Source: Aliarcobacter cryaerophilus ATCC 43158 (GTDB lineage Bacteria > Campylobacterota > Campylobacteria > Campylobacterales > Arcobacteraceae). Taken from it: a stretch of DNA of 64,000 bases. This document shows, one piece after another, positions 49,174 to 59,708 of this stretch (position 1 is the first letter of the stretch; each line of letters begins with the position of its first letter). The position numbers were made by a program, and so were the translations under genes. The notes below the pieces were generated by a model, which saw nothing but the letters and a program-made list of their open reading frames with translations, was not told where the DNA came from and made no database searches. The stretch lies in assembly GCF_003660105.1 (NCBI RefSeq), contig NZ_CP032823.1, positions 558,001 to 622,000 on the forward strand, given 5' to 3'.

Positions 49174-50202
49174 TTAAATAAAACTCTCTTTTTTATACTC
49201 TTCTAAGAACTCTTTTATTTTTTCATCTTTGATATTATTTTTTATTGAGTTTTCAAAAGCTTCAAGTAACATTTCATATGATTTCTCTTTGCTTATTCCT
49301 CTTGCTTGAAGATATAAAAGTTGCTCTTTATTTAAAGTTCCTGTTGTTGTTCCATGACTAGCTTCAAGTTCATCTATAAATATTTCAAGAAATGGTTGAG
49401 CAAAAATAACTGCATCATCACTTAGAAGTATTGAGTTACAGTTTTGGAAAGCTTTTGAATAAAGTCCAGTTTGTGTAACTATTGATCTTATTTTTACAAC
49501 TGCTCGGCTTTTGTTAAGAAGTGAATTTTTATAATTTATATTACTTCTTGAGCTTTGATTGTTGTGAGTTGTTTTTACCAAAGTTGATATATTTGCACTA
49601 TTTCTTAGTTTATTTAAACCATTTAACTCATAGTTTACTTCTAAACTATCAATTTTATTTTCAAAACTATTTACACAAAATCCATCTCCAAACTCAAAGT
49701 TTGATATTTCTAAATTTGATTTATCATCTTGTTTTACTTTACAAGCGAAAATTAAAGAGTTAGAAAGACTCATATCTTGAATTTTTACGTATTCTAAAGA
49801 GCCATTTTTTTCAACTTCTATTGTTCTATTTGCTAAAATTGTTGAATTGTTTAAGCTAGAAGTAAAAATTTCAATAATAGTTGCTTTTACTCCAGATTTT
49901 ACATTTATTAAAAGATTATTTGTATATAAAATTTCACTATTTTTTGTATTATTTATAATAATTAAAGGCTTTTCTAAATCTTTTGATATTGTTAAAACCT
50001 TTTTATTGTTATCAAAACTATTTGCTATAGAAAATAGTTTTGAATCGTAAATTTCATCATCTTTTATAGATTCTAAATCAAGAGCAAAATCTAAAGTTTT
50101 ATGCTCTTTAAAATCAAAATCAAAAAGTGAAGTAAAATCTATTTTTAAAAACTCTTCTTCTTTTTTTTGTGGAAGATTTATATTTAGATTAGCTATTTGC
50201 AT
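49174..50202 (-). CDS. sufD: Fe-S cluster assembly protein SufD
   Basis: 342 residues, shorter than the E. coli 423 because the N-terminal region is reduced. The conserved SufB/D core is clear: ASHGTTTGTLNKEQLLYLQARGI (the SHGATxGxLD-type His segment) near the C-terminus and beta-helix repeats before it. Partner of SufB and SufC in the scaffold. It overlaps sufC by 14 bp. Confidence 0.93.
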   Translation of the reverse strand: MQIANLNINLPQKKEEEFLKIDFTSLFDFDFKEHKTLDFALDLESIKDDEIYDSKLFSIANSFDNNKKVLTISKDLEKPLIIINNTKNSEILYTNNLLINVKSGVKATIIEIFTSSLNNSTILANRTIEVEKNGSLEYVKIQDMSLSNSLIFACKVKQDDKSNLEISNFEFGDGFCVNSFENKIDSLEVNYELNGLNKLRNSANISTLVKTTHNNQSSRSNINYKNSLLNKSRAVVKIRSIVTQTGLYSKAFQNCNSILLSDDAVIFAQPFLEIFIDELEASHGTTTGTLNKEQLLYLQARGISKEKSYEMLLEAFENSIKNNIKDEKIKEFLEEYKKESFI

Positions 50203-50962
50203 TATTTATTCCTAATGCTTCAAAACCTTTCTCATCTAGTTCTAAAGCTAAACTATAATCTCCAGTTTTAGCTATTTTCCCATCACTTAAAATATGTACA
50301 AAATCTGGTTTTATAAGCTCTAAAAGTCTGTCATAGTGAGTTATCATTAAAATAGATTTTTTACCATCAAGCATTGAGTTTATAACATTTGCAACAATTT
50401 TGATAGCATCAACATCAAGTCCACTATCTATCTCATCTAGCATTATTAAATCTGGATTTAACATTAGAAGTTGTACAAGTTCATTTCTTTTTTTCTCTCC
50501 ACCACTAAATCCATCATTTAAATCTCTTTGTAATAGTTTTCTATCAATATCAAATTTATTTGTCTCTTCTTTTACAAGTTTTAAAAACTCCATTGCATCT
50601 AGTTCATCTTTACCTTCATATGCTCTTTTTGCGTTCATAGCAGTTCTTAAAAAGTAGCTATTGTTTACTCCAGCAACTTCAACAGGGCTTTGAAAACTCA
50701 TAAAAATACCTTCATTTGCTCTTGTTGTTACATCCATTTGTAGTAAATCTTTCTTTTTAAATGTAACTTTTCCGCTTACGACTTCACAGTCATAATGAGC
50801 TGCAAGTGTTTTAACTAAAGTAGATTTTCCAGCTCCATTTACACCCATAAGTGCATGAATTTCACCTTCTTTAATCTCTAAATTTAATCCTTTTAAAATC
50901 TCATTCTCATTTATACTAACTTTTAAATCTTCAATTTTTAATAATGTATTTTTTGTACTCAT
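50189..50962 (-). CDS. sufC: Fe-S cluster assembly ATPase SufC
   Basis: 257 residues with Walker A GVNGAGKST, the unusual SufC signature FSGGEKKRNELVQLL, Walker B LIMLDEIDSGLD and a switch His in MITHYDR. It powers the SufBCD scaffold. Starts 2 bp after sufB and overlaps sufD. Confidence 0.98.
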   Translation of the reverse strand: MSTKNTLLKIEDLKVSINENEILKGLNLEIKEGEIHALMGVNGAGKSTLVKTLAAHYDCEVVSGKVTFKKKDLLQMDVTTRANEGIFMSFQSPVEVAGVNNSYFLRTAMNAKRAYEGKDELDAMEFLKLVKEETNKFDIDRKLLQRDLNDGFSGGEKKRNELVQLLMLNPDLIMLDEIDSGLDVDAIKIVANVINSMLDGKKSILMITHYDRLLELIKPDFVHILSDGKIAKTGDYSLALELDEKGFEALGINNANS

Positions 50963-50964
50963 AA

Positions 50965-52401
50965 TTAACCCACACTTCCTTCTAATGAAATATTTAATAA
51001 CTCTTTTGCTTCAGCAGCAAACTCCATTGGTAGTTCTTTTAAAACCTCTTTACAAAAACCATTTACAATCATAGCAATTGCATCTTCTTCATCTATTCCT
51101 CTTTGATTTAAATAAAATAGTTGTTCATCTGAAATTTTTGAAGTTGTTGCTTCGTGTTCTATGTTCGCACTACTATTTCTAATCTCATGATATGGATATG
51201 TATGTGCTTGACATTTATGACCAATCAAAAGAGAATCACACTCAGAGATATTTCTTGCGTTTATAGCATTTTTACCAACTCTAACTAATCCTCTATAGGC
51301 ATTTATACCTTTCATAGCAGAGATACCTTTTGATATAATTGTTGATTTTGTATTTTTACCCAAATGTATCATTTTTGTACCAGTATCTGCTTGTTGTGCT
51401 CTTGATGTTAAGGCAACAGAGTAAAACTCTCCTACACTATTATCACCTTGAAGCACACAAGATGGATATTTCCAAGTGATACTTGAACCAGTTTCTACTT
51501 GCGTCCAAGATACTTTTGAGTTATCACCTTTACATAAGGCTCTTTTCGTAACAAAATTTAAGATTCCACCTTTTCCAGTTTCATCTCCTGGATACCAGTT
51601 TTGAATAGTTGAATATTTTATATGAGCATTTTTAAGTGCAACTAATTCAACAACTGCTGCATGAAGTTGTCTATCATCCCTGCTTGGAGCTGAACATCCT
51701 TCATTGTATGAAACATAGCTTCCTTCATCACAAATTATTAAAGTTCTTTCAAACTGTCCTGTATTTAAAGCATTTATTCTAAAATATGTTGAAAGCTCCA
51801 TTGGGCATCTTGTATTTTTTGGAATATAAACAAAACTTCCATCTGTAAAAACAGCACTATTTAAACAAGCAAAATAGTTATCAGTTACAGGAACAACGCT
51901 TGCTAAATACTCTTTTACAAGTTCTGGAAATCTATGTGCTGCTTCGCTAATTGAGCAAAATATAATTCCTAGTTTTTCAAGTTCATCTTGATATGTAGTT
52001 TTTATTGAAACTGAATCAAAAACAGCATCAACTGCAACACCAGCAAGCATTTTTTGTTCTTCAAGTGGAATTCCAAGTTTTTCATAAGTTTTCAAAATCT
52101 CAGGATCAACTTCATCTAAAGAGTTTAAAGCCTTTTTTGGTGCTGAATAGTATGCATAATCTTGATAATCTATTTTTGGATATTGTAAATTTGTCCATGT
52201 TGGCTCTTCCATTTTTAACCATTTTTCATATGCTTTTAACCTGAAATCTAGTAAAAATTGAGGCTCATCTTTTTTTGCACTAATTGCTCTTATAACATCT
52301 TCATTTAAACCTTTTGCAAAGGTATCGCTTTGAACCAAAGTTTCAAAACCTAATTTATAATCTGTGTTTATAATGTCATGTATTTGTTGATTTTCACTCA
52401 T
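50965..52401 (-). CDS. sufB: Fe-S cluster assembly scaffold SufB
   Basis: 478 residues. The C-terminal core contains [21 protein letters not shown] and the [22 protein letters not shown] segment, both diagnostic for SufB, plus the beta-helix repeats. It is the main scaffold on which clusters form with SufC and SufD. TGGAGAAG precedes the ATG. It is first in sufBCDSE-DUF59. Confidence 0.98.
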   Translation of the reverse strand: MSENQQIHDIINTDYKLGFETLVQSDTFAKGLNEDVIRAISAKKDEPQFLLDFRLKAYEKWLKMEEPTWTNLQYPKIDYQDYAYYSAPKKALNSLDEVDPEILKTYEKLGIPLEEQKMLAGVAVDAVFDSVSIKTTYQDELEKLGIIFCSISEAAHRFPELVKEYLASVVPVTDNYFACLNSAVFTDGSFVYIPKNTRCPMELSTYFRINALNTGQFERTLIICDEGSYVSYNEGCSAPSRDDRQLHAAVVELVALKNAHIKYSTIQNWYPGDETGKGGILNFVTKRALCKGDNSKVSWTQVETGSSITWKYPSCVLQGDNSVGEFYSVALTSRAQQADTGTKMIHLGKNTKSTIISKGISAMKGINAYRGLVRVGKNAINARNISECDSLLIGHKCQAHTYPYHEIRNSSANIEHEATTSKISDEQLFYLNQRGIDEEDAIAMIVNGFCKEVLKELPMEFAAEAKELLNISLEGSVG

Positions 52402-52433
52402 GACTTCTCCATAAAATTTATTTGTTTAATTAA

Positions 52434-52446
52434 GACTAATATTGTC
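52434..52446 (-). promoter_or_regulatory. IscR-like box over the suf promoter
   Basis: GACTAATATTGTC matches the E. coli IscR type 1 consensus GACTRWWWYAGTC at 12 of 13 positions and overlaps the -10 of the suf promoter. Repression by an Rrf2-family regulator is inferred; no such gene is in this window. Confidence 0.55.
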
Positions 52447-52464
52447 CGATTTGAATAATATCAA
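52436..52464 (-). promoter_or_regulatory. suf operon promoter
   Basis: On the - strand TTGATA (52464-52459), 17-bp spacer and TATTAG (52441-52436), 34 bp before the sufB ATG. Confidence 0.6.
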
Positions 52465-52640
52465 AATAAGTATATAATGTAAAGACATAAATACTAATAA
52501 AGTAAAAGTATTTAGTAAAAAAAGTAATTTATTGCCTATTAAATCGCATTTAAAATTAAGATAAAATTTATCCTATTTTAAATAAAATACAAGAAAATTT
52601 ATTATAAAAATAAAAAAATATTATAAAGTATGGAATACAA

Positions 52641-53573
52641 ATGAAAAATTATTCAAAAAAAATAGATGAAAGAGTTAACAATCCAAAGAATTTTGGAGAG
52701 ATAACAAAACAAGAGGCACAAAGTTTGGGCTGTAAACTAGTTGTTGCAGACTTTGAATCAAATGCAAATGATACTTTAAGAGTATATTTTGCTATTACTA
52801 AAGATAAAACAGTTTTTAATGCAAAATTTAAATCATTTGCAACTGGTTTAATAGTTGCTTTAAACGATATGATGATTGAGTTATGTATTGGAAAGAGTAT
52901 TGAAAAAGTAGCAAATTTGTTTAAAACTGATGTTGAATTTGCTTTAAGAGATGAGCCACAAATACCAGCTCTTAGTATTGAAGAGTTACATAATAGTTTT
53001 TTAAATTTTGTGATATTAAAAAAAGTTGCATTAAATTTTGAAAAAAGAGATATGAACGATTTTGATGATGATTATGTTGTTTGCGATTGTGCAAGAACAA
53101 ACTTAAAAACTATAAAAGATGCTATTAGAAATCTTGATTTACTAACTATTGAGGATATTGGAAATGTTACAAAAGCTGGAATATTTTGTAAATCTTGTCA
53201 AAAAGAGGGTGGACTTGAAGAAAAAGAGATATATTTAAGTGATATTTTGGAACAAACCAGAGCTCAAATAGAAGATGAAAAACAAAAAGATGAACCATCG
53301 TATATTAATACAAGTTTTGAAGCTATGACAAAAGAGCAAAAAATAGAGTTGATAGAAGATGTTTTAGATGATGATATAAGACCAATGCTTGTTATGGACG
53401 GTGGGAATATGGAAATTTTAGATATTGTAGAATCACCACCACATCATGATTTATATATTAGATATTTAGGTGCTTGTAGTGGGTGTAGTTCTGGAAGTAT
53501 GGGAACTTTATATGCTATTGAGTCTATTTTACAAAGTAAAGTAAATGAAAATATTAGAGTTTTACCAATTTAA
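52641..53573 (+). CDS. nifU: NifU-like protein with a degenerate scaffold domain
   Basis: 310 residues in three parts. The N-terminal IscU-like domain (1-130) aligns with NifU (NNPKNFGEIT, VADF, KFKSF-G, DVEFALRD) but the three cluster cysteines are replaced: Ala42 where CGD would be, Thr68 in SFATG and Asn118 in ELHNS. The central BFD-type [2Fe-2S] domain keeps Cys148, Cys150, Cys183 and Cys186. The C-terminal Nfu domain keeps CSGC (Cys279, Cys282). It cannot act as an ordinary NifU scaffold and may serve as a carrier for clusters made by SUF, whose genes start 239 bp away in the opposite direction. Confidence 0.92.
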   Translation: MKNYSKKIDERVNNPKNFGEITKQEAQSLGCKLVVADFESNANDTLRVYFAITKDKTVFNAKFKSFATGLIVALNDMMIELCIGKSIEKVANLFKTDVEFALRDEPQIPALSIEELHNSFLNFVILKKVALNFEKRDMNDFDDDYVVCDCARTNLKTIKDAIRNLDLLTIEDIGNVTKAGIFCKSCQKEGGLEEKEIYLSDILEQTRAQIEDEKQKDEPSYINTSFEAMTKEQKIELIEDVLDDDIRPMLVMDGGNMEILDIVESPPHHDLYIRYLGACSGCSSGSMGTLYAIESILQSKVNENIRVLPI

Positions 53574-53626
53574 GATAAAAGATTAGTTATTTTGATACAA
53601 TAAAATAAACTTTTTTAGGAATATTG

Positions 53627-54250
53627 ATGTTTGCTATATACAATAATGGAACAGTAGGATTTAGAAGTACAAGTGACAATTTATATGCTTTGAAAAATGT
53701 TGAGGAATTAGAATCTGCTAGGTTTGAGCCAAAAGAGGGATTGATTCAAAATTTTTCAAATGAATTAAATAAAGAGAAAAAAGATCAATTTTTAAACTCT
53801 TATAAAAAAGTTGCAACTTTAGATAATCTTGAACCAGTTTATAAAGCAAGAGATATTATGACACATGATGTGATATATGCTAGAAATGACTCTACAATTG
53901 AAGATATATACTATTTAATAAAAGAAAAAAAAGTATCACAAGTCCCAATTACTGGCTTTGGAAAAAAGATAATTGGTATTGTAAACAAAAAAATAATTTT
54001 AACTTTACTTATGAATCATTTAGATGATACACAAACTATTTTAAAAAGAAAAATCGATGATGTTTATTTACCAGAAGTTTTAACAGCTGATCCAGATTCA
54101 GATGTTAGAGATGTTGTTAAAGTAATGTTAGATTTAAAGCTAGATGCAATTCCAATAGTTGATGATAGTGATATTTTGATGGGAATTATATCAAAAACAG
54201 ATATTTTAAAAGCCGTTGCAAATTTACCAAAGCTTCAGCTTTGGTCTTGA
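53627..54250 (+). CDS. CBS-domain pair protein
   Basis: About 207 residues. Two CBS domains are visible, at about 78-133 (ARDIMTHDVIYARNDSTIEDIYYLI ... KKIIGIVNKK) and 145-205 (LTADPDSDVRDVVKVMLDLKLDAIPIVDDSDILMGIISKTDIL), a pair that usually binds adenine nucleotides. The first 75 residues are unassigned. I use the ATG at 53627, 6 bp after AGGA. A hairpin CCAAAGC/GCTTTGG lies at the 3' end. No neighbour suggests the regulated partner. Confidence 0.85.
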   Translation: MFAIYNNGTVGFRSTSDNLYALKNVEELESARFEPKEGLIQNFSNELNKEKKDQFLNSYKKVATLDNLEPVYKARDIMTHDVIYARNDSTIEDIYYLIKEKKVSQVPITGFGKKIIGIVNKKIILTLLMNHLDDTQTILKRKIDDVYLPEVLTADPDSDVRDVVKVMLDLKLDAIPIVDDSDILMGIISKTDILKAVANLPKLQLWS

Positions 54251-54267
54251 AAGATATAACTTTTTAT

Positions 54268-55518
54268 TTATAAAACTGTTCCATCATCAAAAATAACTTT
54301 ATCTCTACCTTGATTTTTTGCTTCATAAAGTAGTTCATCTGCTTTTGTTTGTGCATCTGCAATACAGTTGTAATTATTTCTAAAAGTAACACCAGCTGAA
54401 AAAGCAATATTTATTTTATTCTCTTTGTATATAAAAGTACTATTTAAAAAAGCATTTTTTACTCTTTTTATGTATCTTATTACTTCTATTTTATCTCTAA
54501 AGTTTATTAATGCAACAAACTCTTCTCCTCCATATCTAGCAACAATATCTTCTTTTCTTGTAAGTTCTTTTAAGATTTTTGCAAAAGATTTTAAAATTTC
54601 ATCACCACAAGCATGACCATAACTATCATTTATCTTTTTAAAGTGGTCAATATCAAAAAAAACAATTGCAAAATTTGTTTCAAATATAAAGAATTGTTTT
54701 TCAGTCTTTTTTGCTTCAACTTCATAAGCTCTTCTATTTAATACAGAAGTTAAAAAGTCAAATAAATAATCCTCTTTTGTCATTTGAAGCTCTCTTTCAA
54801 GCTCTTCAATTTGCTTATTTAACTGTTTAAATCTATCAATATTTGAGGACAAAATTCTATTGTTTTCAAGTAAAGAGTCCTCAAGTTTGTAAATAGTATT
54901 AATCAATCTTTTTTGAACCGCAGTTAGCTCTCTTTGTGAAAAATCAGAAATTTCTAAAGATTCTAAATCCTTTTTTATTTTTTTTATATCTTCATTTGAA
55001 CTATTGCTATCATTTAGTGTTTTATCATAATATCTACTCATTAAAGAAGTTAGTTTTATAATATCGTTTGTTTTCTCTTTTAAAACTCTTCTATCAGCTT
55101 CAATTCTATTTTTTGCAAAGTTTTTTATTTTTAATATAGACTCTTTTGATGTTACATTTATTGGATTTTTAAGACAATCAAGAATAAAATCTTCAATTTC
55201 TTCTTTTAGCTCAAAATTTACTGAAGGTGCCAAAAGATCACTAAAAGTACCAATGAGTGATTTTAATTCATCATTATTTGCTCTTTTTAATAAAATAGGT
55301 ATTATTTCAAAGATTGACTCTGTGTGTAGAACTTTTTTTTCATCATTTGTTAGATTTGTTAATGCTTCATTTAGTATTGTTACATCACTATATTCAGTTT
55401 TAAAAATCTTAGCTTGTTCTTTAAACTCTAAAAAGTAGTTTTCAGGGGTCGTTGGAAGGTTCTTTTGTCTTAATTTCTCTAAAGTATTTTTTGTAATCTC
55501 TTTTAGATTTTCATTCAT
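54268..55518 (-). CDS. Diguanylate cyclase (GGDEF domain)
   Basis: 416 residues without membrane helices. The C-terminal GGDEF domain has the active-site form GGEEF (ARYGGEEFVALI) and an intact inhibitory RxxD (RKED) five residues upstream; FDIDHFKKINDSYGHACGDEILK is also typical. The N-terminal 240 residues are mostly helical, with long heptad-like stretches, and are an uncharacterised sensor or dimerisation part. It makes cyclic di-GMP from GTP. Transcribed divergently from argH from a symmetrical promoter. Confidence 0.93.
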   Translation of the reverse strand: MNENLKEITKNTLEKLRQKNLPTTPENYFLEFKEQAKIFKTEYSDVTILNEALTNLTNDEKKVLHTESIFEIIPILLKRANNDELKSLIGTFSDLLAPSVNFELKEEIEDFILDCLKNPINVTSKESILKIKNFAKNRIEADRRVLKEKTNDIIKLTSLMSRYYDKTLNDSNSSNEDIKKIKKDLESLEISDFSQRELTAVQKRLINTIYKLEDSLLENNRILSSNIDRFKQLNKQIEELERELQMTKEDYLFDFLTSVLNRRAYEVEAKKTEKQFFIFETNFAIVFFDIDHFKKINDSYGHACGDEILKSFAKILKELTRKEDIVARYGGEEFVALINFRDKIEVIRYIKRVKNAFLNSTFIYKENKINIAFSAGVTFRNNYNCIADAQTKADELLYEAKNQGRDKVIFDDGTVL

Positions 55519-55543
55519 AAAAGTGCCTTAAATTTTTTGTAAC

Positions 55544-55567
55544 TATTATATCACTTATGATATAATA
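55544..55567. promoter_or_regulatory. Symmetrical divergent promoters of the cyclase gene and argH
   Basis: A perfect 10-bp inverted repeat, TATTATATCA and TGATATAATA with a CTTA spacer, contains TATAAT on the + strand (55561-55566, 28 bp before argH) and on the - strand (55550-55545, 26 bp before the cyclase). Each -10 is preceded by TGA in extended form. Confidence 0.65.
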
Positions 55568-55594
55568 AATACTTAATCTTTAAAGGAAAATTTT

Positions 55595-56986
55595 ATGCCA
55601 AATACAAATAATCAGATTTTAAAAAATACAAATTCAAAGCTACTTGATTTGTTTAATGCTTCTATAATGTTTGATAAAAAACTCTATTCTCAAGATATAA
55701 AAGGCTCAATTGCACACTCTAAAATGTTAGCTTTACAAAATATTATTACAAATGATGAACAAAAAAGTATAGAAAAAGGTCTTTTACAAGTTTTAGAAGA
55801 GATACAAAGTGGTAAATTTGAATTTTCTTTAGAGTATGAAGATATTCATATGGCAGTTGAAAATAGACTTACTCAAATTATTGGAGAAGCTGGAAAAAAA
55901 GTTCATACAGCAAGAAGTAGAAATGACCAAGTTTGTACAGATTTTACTCTTTATGTGCAAGAAAAAACAAAATCTATTCAACTACAAATAAAAGAGTTAA
56001 TCTCTACTTTTGTTGAAATTGCTTCAAAACATACATCAACAATAATGCCTGGAATGACACACTTGCAACATGCCCAACCAATTAATTTTGGTTTTCACAT
56101 GATGGCATATGCAAATATGTTTAAAAGAGATTTTGAAAGATTTGAGAGCTCATATATAAGAAATAATTACTCACCTCTTGGAAGTGCTGCAATGGCAGGA
56201 ACTCCACATAATATTGATAGATTTAAAACAGCAGAACTTTTAGGATTTTTTGCACCAACACAAAATGCTATGGATAGTGTTTCAAATAGAGATTTTGCTT
56301 TGGAATTGCTATTTAATATTTCTACATCAATGATGCATGTTAGCCGTATTTCAGAAGAACTTGTTTTATGGAGTTCTTATGAGTTTAGATTTATACAAAT
56401 GAGTGATGAGTATGCAACAACAAGTTCAATTATGCCTCAAAAGAAAAATCCAGATGTTCCAGAACTTTTAAGAGGAAAAACAGGTCGTGTTTATGGAAAT
56501 TTAATCTCACTTTTAACAATTATGAAATCACTTCCACTAGCATATAACAAAGATACTCAAGAGGATAAAGAGGGAGTTTTTGATTCTGTTGAAACTATTG
56601 AAATCTCACTTAATATTTTAAATGAAGTTATAAAAACTATGATTGTAAAAGAAGAAAATATGGAAAACGCTTCTAAAATAGGACATTTAACAGCTACTGA
56701 TTTGGCTGATTATTTAGTTGCAAAGCAAAATATGCCATTTAGAACAGCTTACTATATTACAAAAGAAGTTGTACAAAAAGCAAATAGTCTAAACAAAGAT
56801 ATAAGTCAGTTAAATATATTTGAGATTAGAAGTTCTACAAAAGAGCTTGAAAATATAGATGAAGAGATAGTTTCTTATTTAAGCTTAGAAAACTCTATGA
56901 ATAGTAGAAACTCATTTGGTGGAACATCTACAAAGCAGACGAAATTTCAAATTGATTATTTTAAAGAGTGGTTATCAAAAGTTTGA
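55595..56986 (+). CDS. argH: Argininosuccinate lyase
   Basis: 463 residues, the usual length. The fumarase/lyase signature [15 protein letters not shown], with [13 protein letters not shown] and [10 protein letters not shown] near the active site, is complete. It cleaves argininosuccinate to arginine and fumarate. AAAGGAAAA precedes the ATG. A long hairpin terminator follows. argJ is in the same window but not linked. Confidence 0.98.
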   Translation: MPNTNNQILKNTNSKLLDLFNASIMFDKKLYSQDIKGSIAHSKMLALQNIITNDEQKSIEKGLLQVLEEIQSGKFEFSLEYEDIHMAVENRLTQIIGEAGKKVHTARSRNDQVCTDFTLYVQEKTKSIQLQIKELISTFVEIASKHTSTIMPGMTHLQHAQPINFGFHMMAYANMFKRDFERFESSYIRNNYSPLGSAAMAGTPHNIDRFKTAELLGFFAPTQNAMDSVSNRDFALELLFNISTSMMHVSRISEELVLWSSYEFRFIQMSDEYATTSSIMPQKKNPDVPELLRGKTGRVYGNLISLLTIMKSLPLAYNKDTQEDKEGVFDSVETIEISLNILNEVIKTMIVKEENMENASKIGHLTATDLADYLVAKQNMPFRTAYYITKEVVQKANSLNKDISQLNIFEIRSSTKELENIDEEIVSYLSLENSMNSRNSFGGTSTKQTKFQIDYFKEWLSKV

Positions 56987-56988
56987 TA

Positions 56989-57020
56989 AAAAAGTGTAGT
57001 TAATTAAGACTACACTTTTT
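56989..57020. terminator. Bidirectional terminator between argH and uvrB
   Basis: AAAAAGTGTAGT (56989-57000) pairs perfectly with ACTACACTTTTT (57009-57020), giving T-runs at both ends for convergent genes. Confidence 0.9.
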
Positions 57021-57025
57021 ATTGA

Positions 57026-58999
57026 TTATATCTCTTTAATTTTTGCAATCTCATCCCTAAGTCTTATAGCCTCTTCAAAGTTTAAATCACTTGCAGCTTT
57101 TTTCATCTGTTTATTTAATTCTATTAAGATTTTTTTTCTCTCTCCTGCTGGCATTTTTTCAAGTCGCTGTTTTTTTAGAGCAACCGTATCGTACTCTTCA
57201 ACTTTTAAATTCTGGTCTAGTTTTCTTGTAGTTGATTTTGGAGTTATATTATTTTCAATATTATGTTTTTTTTGAATTTCTCTTCTTCTATTTGTTTCAT
57301 CTATTGCAAACTGCATAGAAGCTGTAACTCTTTTTGCAAATAATATAACTCTTCCTTCTTCATTTCTTGCAGCTCTTCCAATAGTTTGAATAAGTGAAGT
57401 TTTACTTCTTAAAAACCCCTCTTTATCTGCATCTAAAATAGCAACAAGTGAAGTTTCTGGAATATCAAGCCCTTCTCTTAAAAGATTTATTCCAATTAAA
57501 ACATCAAAAGTTCCAAGTCTTAGTTCCCTTATTATTTGGTTTCGCTCAATTGCATCAATTTCACTATGCATATATTTCACTTTTATTCCTAAATCAGCAT
57601 AATAACTTGCCAACTCTTCAGCCATCTTTTTAGTTAGTACTGTGACTAAAACTCTTTGATTTTTTGCAGTCACTTTTTTAATTTCGTCATGAAGTTTTTC
57701 TACTTGAAATTCACTATCTATAATATCAATAACAGGGTCAAGTAGACCTGTTGGTCGAATAATTTGTTCTGCAACAGCAGAGCTAAGTTCAAGTTCAAGC
57801 TCATTTGGAGTAGCACTTACAAATACATAATTTGGAGCTTTTTTTATAAATTCATCAAATTTTAAAGGTCTATTATCAAGTGCACTTGGAAGCCTAAATC
57901 CATACTCTACTAAAACCTCTTTTCTACTTCTATCCGCTGCATGCATTCCTCTAAATTGTGGTAATGAAACATGTGATTCATCAACAACTAGTAAAAAATC
58001 TTTGTCCATTTGAGCAAAATAATCTAGTAAAGAATATGGAGTTTCTCCTGGTTTTTGTCCTGTTAAGTGCCTTGCATAGTTCTCAATACCCTTGCACATT
58101 CCAGTTGCTTCAATCATCTCTAAATCAAATTCAACTCGCTGTTTAAGTCTTTGATACTCCACAAGTTTATTTTCACTTTTAAAATAGTTTAATCTTTTTT
58201 CAAGATCTTCTTCTATCTCTTTAACGGCACGTGCAAGATTATCTTGTGTTACAACAAAGGGATTAACAGAGTATATAATTACCTCTTTTAATTCTTTGAT
58301 TTTATCATTTGTTAAATATTCGTGCTTTGATATAGTTTCAACTTCATCTCCAAAAAACTCAACTCTTATAAATTCATCTTCATAATATGCAGGAAAAATA
58401 TCTATAACATCACCATTTACTCTAAAATCAGCCCTATCAAAAAATTTATCATTTCTTTTGTAACCCATCTCTATAAGTTTTAATAAAAACTCTTTTTGAG
58501 AATATGAAAAACCAACTTCAACTCTTTGCACCATTGCCTTATACTCAGTTGGGTTTCCTAAACCATAATTGGCTGAAACTGATGCAATAACTATAACATC
58601 ATCAAAAGATAGTAAAGAAGCAGTTGCACTTAGTCTTAGTCTCTCTAGTTCTTCATTAATTGAGCTATCTTTTTCAATAAACAGATCGCTTCTTGGAATA
58701 TAAGCTTCTGGTTGATAGTAGTCATAATAAGATATAAAATATTCAACATGATTATTTGGAAAAAATTGTTTGAATTCACTATATAATTGAGCAGCTAATG
58801 TTTTATTGTGCGTCATTATTAAGGTTGGTTTTTGAACTTTTTCAATCACTTTTGCAATAGTAAAAGTCTTTCCACTTCCAGTAACCCCTAAAAGTGTATT
58901 GTACTGGTTACCTTCTTCTATACTTTTACATAAAATTTCAATAGCCTTTGGCTGGTCTCCACTTGGAGAATATTCACTTACTACTTCAAATTTTGCCAT
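57026..58999 (-). CDS. uvrB: Excinuclease ABC subunit B
   Basis: 657 residues. Walker [11 protein letters not shown], the beta-hairpin region [21 protein letters not shown], the DEAD-like DESHVSLPQ, motif QTIGRAARN and a C-terminal UvrC-binding UVR domain ([17 protein letters not shown]) are all present. It verifies DNA damage in nucleotide excision repair with UvrA and UvrC. Separated from the LpxH-like gene by 8 bp. Confidence 0.99.
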   Translation of the reverse strand: MAKFEVVSEYSPSGDQPKAIEILCKSIEEGNQYNTLLGVTGSGKTFTIAKVIEKVQKPTLIMTHNKTLAAQLYSEFKQFFPNNHVEYFISYYDYYQPEAYIPRSDLFIEKDSSINEELERLRLSATASLLSFDDVIVIASVSANYGLGNPTEYKAMVQRVEVGFSYSQKEFLLKLIEMGYKRNDKFFDRADFRVNGDVIDIFPAYYEDEFIRVEFFGDEVETISKHEYLTNDKIKELKEVIIYSVNPFVVTQDNLARAVKEIEEDLEKRLNYFKSENKLVEYQRLKQRVEFDLEMIEATGMCKGIENYARHLTGQKPGETPYSLLDYFAQMDKDFLLVVDESHVSLPQFRGMHAADRSRKEVLVEYGFRLPSALDNRPLKFDEFIKKAPNYVFVSATPNELELELSSAVAEQIIRPTGLLDPVIDIIDSEFQVEKLHDEIKKVTAKNQRVLVTVLTKKMAEELASYYADLGIKVKYMHSEIDAIERNQIIRELRLGTFDVLIGINLLREGLDIPETSLVAILDADKEGFLRSKTSLIQTIGRAARNEEGRVILFAKRVTASMQFAIDETNRRREIQKKHNIENNITPKSTTRKLDQNLKVEEYDTVALKKQRLEKMPAGERKKILIELNKQMKKAASDLNFEEAIRLRDEIAKIKEI

Positions 59000-59007
59000 T
59001 TTTTTTC

Positions 59008-59706
59008 CTATAAATTTTCATTTAAAAAAGTTTTATTTTTAAATCTTGTAAAACTTTTTTGACAACACAAAGATGGAATATTTATATATTCTTGCTTTCC
59101 TATTTTATAAGATTTTGCCTGATGATAGTGCCCTTCAATAACAATATCTTCACTATAATTCTTAACTCTTTTATTTACAAGTTCTTCAAAGTAAGTTAAA
59201 TTGTGACAAATTTTTTTATTCTCTAAAGCTTTTTCTATTTTTTTACTTATAAAAAAATTTATATCTAAAAGATTTAGAAAATAAAGAAAATAGCTATTTC
59301 TTATAATCTTACAATATAGATTATAGTGCCAATTTATAAAATTATCACCATGAGATAAAGCTATTTTTTTATCTTCATATTCCAAAAGTAAAGGTTGTTT
59401 TTCTCTTTTTATAACTTTAATATTTGGAAATATTTTTGAAAGGTTGTAGTCATGATTTCCTTCTAAATAGAAAATCTCAAAACTATTTGAAAGAGTATTT
59501 AAAAGTTCTATAATATTCTTATTTCTATATTTAAAATATTTTATTTCATAAGATAAAAAGTCAAAATTATCACCCATTAAAAAAATTTGACTACAAAATA
59601 TTTCACTATTTTTTATTTTCTCTAAGATAATTTTAAACTCTTGATTTTTCTTATTGTAGTGAGAATCGGCTATAAAAATAGCCTCATCTTTTAAAATAAA
59701 ACTCAA
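59008..59706 (-). CDS. LpxH-like metallophosphoesterase
   Basis: 232 residues with metal motifs Asp14 and His16 (IADSHYN), Asp46 (MGDNFDF), Asn84 and His85 (EGNHDYN), His119 (LSHGDNF) and EGHYHQA near 195-201. The GDNFDF and LSHGD patterns resemble UDP-2,3-diacylglucosamine hydrolase LpxH of lipid A synthesis. Cys/Phe-rich stretches in the middle are typical of a membrane-associated helical insert. The lpx assignment is likely but not proven; a different phosphodiesterase is possible. It overlaps nothing and follows greA by 2 bp. Confidence 0.8.
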   Translation of the reverse strand: MSFILKDEAIFIADSHYNKKNQEFKIILEKIKNSEIFCSQIFLMGDNFDFLSYEIKYFKYRNKNIIELLNTLSNSFEIFYLEGNHDYNLSKIFPNIKVIKREKQPLLLEYEDKKIALSHGDNFINWHYNLYCKIIRNSYFLYFLNLLDINFFISKKIEKALENKKICHNLTYFEELVNKRVKNYSEDIVIEGHYHQAKSYKIGKQEYINIPSLCCQKSFTRFKNKTFLNENL

Positions 59707-59708
59707 AT

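Noticed and set aside
54227-54244. CCAAAGC/GCTTTGG hairpin at the end of the CBS gene as a terminator
   Set aside because: It is inside the coding end and has no T-tract; too weak to call.
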